This document shows, in pieces, positions 1 to 6,313 of a stretch of DNA of 9,230 nucleotides; position 1 is the first letter of the stretch; every line of letters begins with the position of its first letter. Below the pieces are notes generated by a model. The model worked only from the letters and a program-made list of their open reading frames with translations, ran no database searches and was not told where the DNA came from. Made by a program: the position numbers and the translations under genes. The stretch comes from an uncultured Ignavibacteriota bacterium (lineage in GTDB: Bacteria; Bacteroidota; Ignavibacteria; Tepidaquicellales; Tepidaquicellaceae): positions 1 through 9,230 of the forward strand of contig CALGOI010000087.1 of assembly GCA_937959065.1 (NCBI GenBank). Reading direction: 5' to 3'.

Positions 1-342
1 GAACGCAACTCCGCAGGCTTGTGTCACCCATAAGAAAAACATTGTCAATTTCATGTTGTTCATTTCTAATGCTGCAATACCTAAAACTACTGTCAAACTG
101 CTTGTTAACAATATAACAGTATTGATTGCGCCTAAAATAGGATCAAGCCTTAACGCTGAGGCTACGAACTCCTGTGGGTACTCAAACCGGTAACCTGCAT
201 AAAGTATGAACATACCTCCGAACAACAATACCTCCGTAAACAGGAATAACCACATTCCCATCTTCGAACCGGTATCGTCTCTGTGTATCTGCCCGTGTGC
301 ATGGCTGTGTTCAGCTGCTATTTCTGAATGATGACTGCTCAT
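1..342 (-). CDS. coxC: Cytochrome c oxidase subunit III, N-terminal 114 residues (3' end outside window)
   Basis: Subunit III of an aa3/caa3-type haem-copper oxidase. It is an integral membrane protein that stabilises the subunit I proton-uptake side and does not itself carry metal. Translating the minus strand from the ATG at 342 gives an open frame to the window edge. Residues 27-50 are a membrane segment containing the family motif WLFLFTEVLLFGG, with the conserved Glu at residue 37. A second segment lies at about 67-91 and a third begins near 98. The N-terminus is polar and His-rich (six His in the first 20 residues). The start is set by a TAATG junction: the A of the coxA stop codon is the A of this ATG, which suggests coupled translation. 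Family members are usually 200 residues or more, so roughly the second half is missing only because the window ends. The assignment is firm. Confidence 0.93.
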   Translation of the reverse strand, partial: MSSHHSEIAAEHSHAHGQIHRDDTGSKMGMWLFLFTEVLLFGGMFILYAGYRFEYPQEFVASALRLDPILGAINTVILLTSSLTVVLGIAALEMNNMKLTMFFLWVTQACGVAF

Positions 343-344
343 TA
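340..344 (-). other. TAATG stop-start overlap joining coxA to coxC
   Basis: The minus strand reads TAATG: the coxA TAA (344-342) shares its last A with the coxC ATG (342-340). It is the same arrangement as the actDE-actF junction and suggests coupled translation of subunits I and III. The upstream stretch is purine-rich (GAAGAAGAAAG) and may act as a weak ribosome site. Confidence 0.75.
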
Positions 345-1985
345 TTGATTTCTTTCTTCTTCGTTTAGAACTGCGTTTTCTACTTTGTGCTCATATGGAC
401 CGCCTGTTACTATCGGCTGCTCTTCAAAATTCTCCAGCGGGGGAGGTGATGGCACTTTCCATTCAAGTGTAGTTCCACCCCATGGGTTCATTGGAGCACG
501 CGGCCCGTTATATAACCCTCTAATTAAATTCGTAAACATAATTAACATACCGGTGATCAAAATCCACGAACCCACCGTCGATAATATATGCCAGTCCTGG
601 AACTCCGGCAAATAATCATAGTACCTTCTCGGCATTCCCATATACCCCATTATAAACATTGGGAAGTATAATATGTTGAACCCAACTACGAATATCCAGC
701 ATGCTATCTTCGCCACTCTCTCATTATACATCCTGCCGAACATCTTCGGATACCAATAGTGAAGTGCCGCGAAAAATAAGAACCCCATACCTCCAAACAT
801 TACATAATGGAAGTGAGCTACAACAAAGTATGTATCGGTCAGGTGAATGTCCGTATTCAGTGTTCCAAGTACGAGACCTGTCAGACCTCCGATCGAGAAC
901 ACAATTATAAACGCTAACGTAAACAACATCGGTACTCTTACTACTATCGAACCCTTATAAAGCGTTGCGACCCAGTTAAACACCTTCACCCCTGTAGGTA
1001 TTGCCACCAGGAATGTTAACAGTGAGAATATAACCCTCGATGTATCACTGATGCCGCTGGCGAACATATGGTGACCCCAAACAAGGTAGCCTACAAATGC
1101 AATTGCCAGTGAAGACAGCGCGATCGGGACATAACCAAATATGTTCTTTCTCGAAAATGTCGCTATAATATCAGATACTACTCCAAGAGCAGGAAGTACC
1201 ATGATATACACAGCCGGATGCGAGTATATCCAGAATAAGTGCTGATAAAGCAGCGGGTCCCCTCCTTTATTCGGATCAAATACCCCTATTCCGAATGCTC
1301 TTTCAAGAATAATTAACACTAATGTTATTCCTATGATTGGTGTTGCAAGTACCTGTATCCATGCTGTCGAATATAAACCCCATACGAATAATGGCATCCT
1401 GAAGAATGTCATGCCCGGGGCTCTCATCCTGTGAACCGTCGTTACGAAGTTTAATCCTGTTAATATTGACGAAAATCCTAATACAAACGCAGCGAATACC
1501 GATAATGAAATATTTGTCGTTGTCCTGATACTGTACGGCACATAGAATGTCCAGCCCGTATCCATAATTCCGCCGCCGCCGAACAATGAGAATATTGCTA
1601 TAGCACCGCCAATTATGTACAGATACCATGACATTAAATTCAGTTTCGGAAATGCTACGTCGGGTGCCCCCAGCTGTATAGGCATTATGAAGTTACCGAA
1701 TACCGCCGGTATACCCGGAATTATGAAAAGGAAGATCATAATAACACCATGTAAAGTAAAAATGGAGTTATATGTCTGGGCCTGCATGATTGTCTCACCA
1801 GGAGTTAACATCTCCAGGCGCATCAAAAATCCTAATGTCACGGCTACGGCAAAAAATGACATCATTGAGATTAGATACAATATACCTATTCTCTTATGGT
1901 CTAATGTTATAAACCAGCCAAGTATCCCCTTGTACTTTCCTTGATATTCGTAAAACGAAACTTCTTTCGCCTGGTCGTTAGCCAT
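342..1985 (-). CDS. coxA: Cytochrome c oxidase subunit I, A2-type haem-copper oxidase
   Basis: Catalytic subunit that reduces O2 to water and pumps protons. It is predicted to have 12 membrane helices and, at 547 residues, is a usual length. Metal ligands are all visible: His79 and His391+2 (His393) for the low-spin haem, His391 for the high-spin haem, and His256, His305 and His306 for CuB. Tyr260 is the cross-linked tyrosine. The D-channel entry Asp109 and Asn116 and the K-channel Thr331/Lys334 (PTGVK) are present. The helix VI motif reads YSHPAVY, not GHPEVY; this Tyr-Ser replacement of the Glu defines the A2 subfamily. MPRRYYDY (451-458) carries the haem-propionate arginines. The start ATG lies inside the end of the SCO gene (8-nt overlap), with a weak AAAGAG 7 nt upstream. 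It is followed by coxC through TAATG. Subunit II is not adjacent, which is unusual. Confidence 0.98.
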   Translation of the reverse strand: MANDQAKEVSFYEYQGKYKGILGWFITLDHKRIGILYLISMMSFFAVAVTLGFLMRLEMLTPGETIMQAQTYNSIFTLHGVIMIFLFIIPGIPAVFGNFIMPIQLGAPDVAFPKLNLMSWYLYIIGGAIAIFSLFGGGGIMDTGWTFYVPYSIRTTTNISLSVFAAFVLGFSSILTGLNFVTTVHRMRAPGMTFFRMPLFVWGLYSTAWIQVLATPIIGITLVLIILERAFGIGVFDPNKGGDPLLYQHLFWIYSHPAVYIMVLPALGVVSDIIATFSRKNIFGYVPIALSSLAIAFVGYLVWGHHMFASGISDTSRVIFSLLTFLVAIPTGVKVFNWVATLYKGSIVVRVPMLFTLAFIIVFSIGGLTGLVLGTLNTDIHLTDTYFVVAHFHYVMFGGMGFLFFAALHYWYPKMFGRMYNERVAKIACWIFVVGFNILYFPMFIMGYMGMPRRYYDYLPEFQDWHILSTVGSWILITGMLIMFTNLIRGLYNGPRAPMNPWGGTTLEWKVPSPPPLENFEEQPIVTGGPYEHKVENAVLNEEERNQ

Positions 1986-2838
1986 TTTGTTGCTCTTTGT
2001 TAATTTCTTTCTCGTTATTATTCCGAGGTGAATTTTTTTTCTTTACTAAAAATATCACCGCGAATATTCCTATTAAAAATATTATTATTCCACCTGAGAC
2101 TCTGTTTACATCCAGCAAATAACATCTACCCTCAGGGTCGTAACTGAAGCATATCTGCATCAGCTTTGATATCGTTGGTCCGACTTTCCCCTCTGATGCC
2201 TCTATAATAGCCATCTTTAGATCGAACGCAAGGTACTGTGTCCCGTATAAATACCTGGCTATCTTTCCCTCCGGTGAAACTACCACAATCGAAGCCCCAT
2301 GCATAAAATCTTCTCCCTGCTTCTCGTAGTTCCATCCGACTACTTCGGTGATCCTGTGGGCGTTCACGCTGTCACCAGTCAAAAACCTCCATGAGGTTTC
2401 CGGTAGCTCCCTGGTGATTGAGTGAAGATAATTCTTCTTCTTCTCTGCTGCAAGCACATGATCTTCTCTCGGATCCATACTGAATGTCAGAACATTAAAA
2501 TCCTGTCCCGGCTCGAGGTCTACCATGTCGACCACGTCTGCAAGCCCCACCAAAAGCGGACTGCATAATCCCGGGCATCTGTAATAAACTATCGAGATTA
2601 TAGTCGGCTTTCCGTCGATTAATTCACCTAAAGCTACCGTCTTTCCGTATTCGTCATAGAACGTCATATCCATCGGCACCATTTCGCCAAGTTTCTCATC
2701 TATGCCAATTTGCTTCGGCTCTTCTTCCTGGGCTGATACCGGGTATGTTAGTACTAATGCTAAAATTAAATGAACGAAAATTAGAAACGTCTTCTTAAGG
2801 CTGATTCTGATTTTCGGCTGTCTGTTCGTTTGTTGCAT
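1978..2838 (-). CDS. sco: SCO1/SenC-family copper chaperone, membrane anchored at both ends
   Basis: Thioredoxin-fold protein that delivers copper to, or reduces, the CuA site of oxidase subunit II on the periplasmic side. Numbering from the Met at 2838 (286 residues): residues 17-36 form a signal peptide or N-terminal anchor; the metal-binding CPGLC has Cys88 and Cys92; the distal copper ligand His180 sits in FMHGASIVVVSPEGKI. A second hydrophobic helix at about 248-266 is followed by a charged KKK...Asn/Glu/Lys tail, so the C-terminus is probably cytoplasmic. Two further cysteines (230 and 239) flank a YDPEGR turn before that helix. I chose the ATG at 2838 over an in-frame ATG at 2859 because a perfect GGAGG lies 6 nt upstream of it. 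The gene overlaps the upstream cytochrome gene by 44 nt in another frame and overlaps coxA by 8 nt. Its presence implies that a CuA-bearing CoxB exists, though none is in the window. Confidence 0.93.
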   Translation of the reverse strand: MQQTNRQPKIRISLKKTFLIFVHLILALVLTYPVSAQEEEPKQIGIDEKLGEMVPMDMTFYDEYGKTVALGELIDGKPTIISIVYYRCPGLCSPLLVGLADVVDMVDLEPGQDFNVLTFSMDPREDHVLAAEKKKNYLHSITRELPETSWRFLTGDSVNAHRITEVVGWNYEKQGEDFMHGASIVVVSPEGKIARYLYGTQYLAFDLKMAIIEASEGKVGPTISKLMQICFSYDPEGRCYLLDVNRVSGGIIIFLIGIFAVIFLVKKKNSPRNNNEKEINKEQQNG

Positions 2839-3820
2839 TATTTTCCTCCACCTGTGCATTAACGTTGATTACACTTCTTAAATACCCGTAGAGCATTGAC
2901 CACTCTTCCGGCGTAAAATCGTCTATCTGTGCTTTGAATCCTTTCTGTAATGGATTCGTTGAAATAAAATTAATGAAAGCTGACTCGCTTGGAGTCCAGC
3001 TGTTATCGCTTATTAATGAAACTACATTCTTTTCTATACTTATGCTGATCCTTTTTAAAAGCAATGCTCCCGGAGATTTATCCGCGTTTATCCTGTTGAT
3101 CGCACCGTCTATCTTTCCCATTGTAGGAGCATACTCCACCAATATTTTTTCGATCGCCATTGTTACAGGAATCTGGTTTGGCTCTTTCTGCCCTTCTAAT
3201 AATTTATACTTATTCTCCAGGTTTTGAAGATCCGCATTGGTCACCGGTGGGAACTGAGTGCTGAATGTCCTGATGTATGAGAGTATGGCAAGTCTTTGAT
3301 CCGGGGGCAGATTCGCGAATGCAGCCATTCCGGTATTCGGAATACCATCCTGTAATGTTATATACATTCCCTCGATAGTAGGCCCGTTCTTCCACCCTTC
3401 CATATTAGTAAAATTTCTTGGCGGAGGATTCAATGTTGATCCCGCGGGTCCGTCACCTGCTCCGTTCTCACCGTGGCAGCTTGCACAATTGGATGCATAC
3501 AACTGCTTACCTGTCTCTATTATTTCCTGGCTCGGGTTCTCATATGCAAATACATCCACCGGCGGAGAGATCGAACCTTTCTTCATTTGCAGATCGCTTA
3601 CTGTCTGTGTCATCGATACACTGTCTGTAGCTGTTACCGGGATCAGCTTATTCGAAGTCATATATCCCAGCTTGCTAAGATACATCGTACCAAGGCTGAC
3701 AATACCTATCAACAAGATCAAGTACACAAATGCATAAAGAGAAGTTAACGTAAGCTTCTCTTTACGTGATTGTATTACTTCATCTTTCTGCTCTATTTTA
3801 TATTCTTTGATATTGTCCAT
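2795..3820 (-). CDS. Membrane-tethered monohaem cytochrome c with an unassigned C-terminal region
   Basis: Probable electron carrier or docking cytochrome between ACIII and the oxidase (inferred from position). The 341-residue protein has a charged cytoplasmic N-terminus, one membrane helix at about 24-48, a linker, then a class I cytochrome c domain at about 93-190. Haem binding is by CASCH (Cys112, Cys115, His116; nt 3487-3473). Met165 in NTGMAAF is the likely sixth ligand, followed by the typical C-terminal helix PDQRLAILSYIRTF. Residues 191-325 are a mostly helical-looking, Lys/Glu/Ile-rich region without cysteines that I do not recognise; the last 20 residues are Asn/Gln/Glu-rich. There is no CuA motif, so it is not subunit II. 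The gap to actF upstream is 20 nt with no strong ribosome site, and the 3' end overlaps sco. Cytochrome assignment is firm; the exact partner is inference. Confidence 0.9.
   Translation of the reverse strand: MDNIKEYKIEQKDEVIQSRKEKLTLTSLYAFVYLILLIGIVSLGTMYLSKLGYMTSNKLIPVTATDSVSMTQTVSDLQMKKGSISPPVDVFAYENPSQEIIETGKQLYASNCASCHGENGAGDGPAGSTLNPPPRNFTNMEGWKNGPTIEGMYITLQDGIPNTGMAAFANLPPDQRLAILSYIRTFSTQFPPVTNADLQNLENKYKLLEGQKEPNQIPVTMAIEKILVEYAPTMGKIDGAINRINADKSPGALLLKRISISIEKNVVSLISDNSWTPSESAFINFISTNPLQKGFKAQIDDFTPEEWSMLYGYLRSVINVNAQVEENNATNEQTAENQNQP
2845..2849 (-). promoter_or_regulatory. Strong ribosome binding site for sco, inside the upstream cytochrome gene
   Basis: The minus strand reads TGGAGGAAAATAATG, a perfect GGAGG 6 nt before the ATG at 2838. 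It lies within the coding sequence of the tethered cytochrome, ahead of that gene's stop. It decides the sco start in favour of 2838 over the in-frame ATG at 2859, which would sit upstream of this site. Most other genes in the window have weak or no recognisable site. Confidence 0.8.
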
Positions 3821-3840
3821 CTAGACAGTTCTAATTGGTT

Positions 3841-5016
3841 TTAATTTAGGTGAAAGTTTAATCCGCTTTCTAACTTAGGATCACCTATTGGCATTAAATT
3901 ATGCTTGTTTGCCTGCATAGTAAACATCGTTATTATCAACCCTACTGCTGCTATAGGATACATTATTTCAATCCACCCGAATAATACCCCTTCCTTGCTG
4001 TAAACCGGCATTATCATCCAGTAAAGATCATAATAATGAGCCGCCAGTAACCACACCGCCATTATCTTCAGTCTCTGAAGGTTAGTCTTCACACTCCTTG
4101 GTATCAACACTAAAAACGGTATTATAAAGTGAAGCAATACCAACCCGTATGAAAAATACAGCCAGCTTCCTTCAGCCCTTTGTATGAACCAGAATGTCTC
4201 CTCGGGGATATCTGCATACCAGATAAGCATGAACTGTGAGAATCCAATGTAAGCCCAGAATACATTAAAGGCGAACATCAATACACCCATACTGTAAAAA
4301 TGTGAATTAGATATCCTCGAACTCAAATATCCGTTCTGTTTTAATAACACTGAAATAAATGTCAGCGATGCAAATGCTGCCAGCACTGTTCCTGCGAAGT
4401 AGTACACACCGAACATCGTTGAAAACCAATGCGGTTCTAAACTCATTATAAAGTCAATAGCAGCTATCGTTATTGTTATCATAAATATCGGCGCGAATAA
4501 TGCAGCAAACTTACCGCTCGTCCTGGTAAGTTTAGGATCCTTTGTTGTATCCTGCTTCCTTGAATTCCTGATGAATATATAATAAAAACCAAGCCACAAT
4601 ACATAGGTTACACCAACCCTAATCAAAAAAAATGGAACATTTAAATACGGCTCTTTACTCTGTAATATTGCATCGTGTTCTACTGCCTCCGGATGTGACC
4701 AATGGAACAAATCGTGGATACCAAACAACAATGGAATAACCAGTATGATAAGCAGTGGAATCACCGAGGCAAGGAACTCGCTGACCCTTCTGAATGGCGT
4801 GCTCCATGATGCTCCTGCCAGATACTCAAGAGCTACTAGACCTAGTGAACCTAACCCTATGCTCAAAACGAACATATACATTATCAGGTAATTGAACATT
4901 GCCCTGTGACTGTCTACGACAAATGACAATCCTATGCCGAGAGCGCCGACTACCAGCATTATCAGCCCGAGTTTACTTACCTTAGACGGCAGTGGTTTAT
5001 GTTGATAATCTATCAT
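3841..5016 (-). CDS. actF: Alternative Complex III subunit ActF (NrfD/PsrC-like membrane subunit)
   Basis: Second NrfD-like integral membrane subunit of the quinol:cytochrome c oxidoreductase ACIII. It packs with ActC in the membrane arm and is proposed to take part in quinol chemistry or proton movement. The 391 residues show about ten hydrophobic helices (roughly 13-34, 40-64, 82-101, 127-149, 168-191, 200-226, 240-263, 286-306, 316-336, 347-367). Recognisable family stretches are SLEPHWFSTMFGVYYFAG (192-209), the FWAYIGFSQFMLIWYADIPE segment (from 253) and a C-terminal HNLMPIGDPKLESGLNFH. The short polar tail ends in the cytoplasm or periplasm depending on topology, which I cannot fix. Translation starts at a TAATG junction with the preceding actDE gene (1-nt overlap). 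Placement directly after the ActD/E protein is the standard ACIII order. Confidence 0.94.
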   Translation of the reverse strand: MIDYQHKPLPSKVSKLGLIMLVVGALGIGLSFVVDSHRAMFNYLIMYMFVLSIGLGSLGLVALEYLAGASWSTPFRRVSEFLASVIPLLIILVIPLLFGIHDLFHWSHPEAVEHDAILQSKEPYLNVPFFLIRVGVTYVLWLGFYYIFIRNSRKQDTTKDPKLTRTSGKFAALFAPIFMITITIAAIDFIMSLEPHWFSTMFGVYYFAGTVLAAFASLTFISVLLKQNGYLSSRISNSHFYSMGVLMFAFNVFWAYIGFSQFMLIWYADIPEETFWFIQRAEGSWLYFSYGLVLLHFIIPFLVLIPRSVKTNLQRLKIMAVWLLAAHYYDLYWMIMPVYSKEGVLFGWIEIMYPIAAVGLIITMFTMQANKHNLMPIGDPKLESGLNFHLN

Positions 5017-5018
5017 TA
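5014..5018 (-). other. TAATG stop-start overlap joining actDE to actF
   Basis: The minus strand reads TAATG: the TAA stop of actDE (5018-5016) shares its last A with the ATG of actF (5016-5014). Such one-base overlaps usually mean the ribosome re-initiates, which keeps the two subunits in fixed ratio. Coupling is inferred from the arrangement. Confidence 0.75.
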
Positions 5019-6293
5019 CTTTGTAGTATCTGGTTGATTCTGGGTTGTTGTATCTTGTGTATTTTTTTGCGTCCCTGTTGTATCTTTACCCGTGATTCCA
5101 AGATCCTCATCCGTTGCGTTCTTAGCTCTCTGGAGTACTCTTATATAATGTACAATTGCCCACCTGTCTTCTCTGGTTATCTGACTCGCGTAGCTCGGCA
5201 TTACATTCTGTCCGTTAGTTATAACGTGATATATGTTACCATCTACCCAGTTCCTGACCTTCTCGCTGTGTATTGTAGGTGGATTTGGAAACTGCCCCCT
5301 TAACCTGCTGTCACCATCACCGTAATACCCGTGACATGGACTGCAGTATGTATCGTACCTTGTTTTACCCTTATCCAGAACTGTCTGTGTTACAGGCAGT
5401 GGATTGGATAAGAACTTGACCATCGAATCAGGTAATCCTTTGTACTCATACGGGATGAATCCCCTCATTACTGTACCTTCCGGCGGAGTCCTTACTGAAA
5501 ATCCATCTGAGAAGAATTCCGACGGCTGCTGTGGAGTAACCTTCTGCTGCTCCCACATAAAATTGAACGGATCCTGGAATAACAACCAATTCAATGTTAC
5601 ATAAGTACCCAAAGCAGCTATTATTGCCGTTGCCGCTAGTGCACTTATAAACTTTTTCTCGAATATCGGAGCCCTGGTGTTTCCTTCACGAAGCTTAAAC
5701 TTGTCTATTACACTGACATCTTTACTTCCTAAACTCTTTAAATAATTTATCGCCTCTTCTTTGTTAAACTTCTCATCACTTGCCTTGATTATTACACCGA
5801 ATTTATCCGATGAAACTCTCTTCATATATTCGGTATCCATCAATGGATTGTTCGTCCATGGTAATTTATTGAAGAGGAACATCATGACTCCCACCGTTAC
5901 CAGACCGGAGAATAAAACTGTTAACTCGAATGTGATCGGAATTGCCGGCGGAATCGTAAAGAACGGCTTACCGCCTACTATACTCGTATAATCTATTCCG
6001 GACATCCATCCTATCATCACTAAAGCCGAAATAGTACCGATTAATCCGAACAGGAATGAAAAATATCCGAGCTTTGTCGGTTTCAGCTTCATTGCGTCAT
6101 CCAGCCCGTGTACCGGGTATGGAGTGTGTACGTCAAAATCTTTATAAGCTGAAGAAGATACTTTATCGGCAGCAATTATTATCTCATTAGGTGTATCGAA
6201 TAATCCGGCGACGGCATATACCTCATCCGAACGCGGATCGATCCCCATTTCATTGTCTGCCTTTATATATAGTTCTTTTAGCTTTTTGATCAT
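5016..6293 (-). CDS. actDE: Fused Alternative Complex III subunits ActD (DUF3341) and ActE (monohaem cytochrome c)
   Basis: One 425-residue reading frame covers two ACIII subunits that are usually separate genes. Residues 22-200 are ActD/DUF3341: VYAVAGLFDTP, the PYPVHGLDDAM motif (58-68), two membrane helices (about 74-98 and 118-141) separated by GGKPFFTIPPAIPITFELT, and a cytoplasmic ferredoxin-like end. Residues 214-238 form a third membrane helix. Residues 240-400 are the ActE cytochrome c: CSPCH at 317-321 (nt 5345-5331), Met365 in NVMPSYA as likely sixth ligand, and a final Thr/Gln/Asp-rich low-complexity tail. The third helix puts the haem domain outside and replaces the lipid anchor usual for stand-alone ActE; there is no lipobox Cys. 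The start at 6293 lies 20 nt after actC with no clear ribosome site; Met16 (6248), with AAAGG 11 nt upstream, is an alternative start. Confidence 0.93.
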   Translation of the reverse strand: MIKKLKELYIKADNEMGIDPRSDEVYAVAGLFDTPNEIIIAADKVSSSAYKDFDVHTPYPVHGLDDAMKLKPTKLGYFSFLFGLIGTISALVMIGWMSGIDYTSIVGGKPFFTIPPAIPITFELTVLFSGLVTVGVMMFLFNKLPWTNNPLMDTEYMKRVSSDKFGVIIKASDEKFNKEEAINYLKSLGSKDVSVIDKFKLREGNTRAPIFEKKFISALAATAIIAALGTYVTLNWLLFQDPFNFMWEQQKVTPQQPSEFFSDGFSVRTPPEGTVMRGFIPYEYKGLPDSMVKFLSNPLPVTQTVLDKGKTRYDTYCSPCHGYYGDGDSRLRGQFPNPPTIHSEKVRNWVDGNIYHVITNGQNVMPSYASQITREDRWAIVHYIRVLQRAKNATDEDLGITGKDTTGTQKNTQDTTTQNQPDTTK

Positions 6294-6313
6294 CTAATAA
6301 ATGATAAACTTTT

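Noticed and set aside
1209..1226. Glu-to-Ala in the HPxVY motif of CoxA as an inactivating mutation
   Set aside because: The preceding Tyr-Ser pair is the known A2-type replacement, and all metal ligands and channel residues are intact.
1303..1944. Open frames of about 108 codons on both strands within coxA (1303-1629 minus, 1615-1944 plus)
   Set aside because: Both overlap the conserved core of coxA in other frames and show no domain, start site or operon logic of their own.
2563..2577. CPGLC in the SCO protein considered as a CuA site, which would have supplied the missing subunit II
   Set aside because: CuA needs C-x3-C followed by a His four residues on, and the residue there is Leu. 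The thioredoxin-like context and the distal His180 are those of SCO.
3821..3840. The 20-nt gaps at 3821-3840 and 6294-6313 as sites for promoters or terminators
   Set aside because: They are too short, and I see no hairpin followed by a T run and no -35/-10 pair, so read-through is the simpler view.
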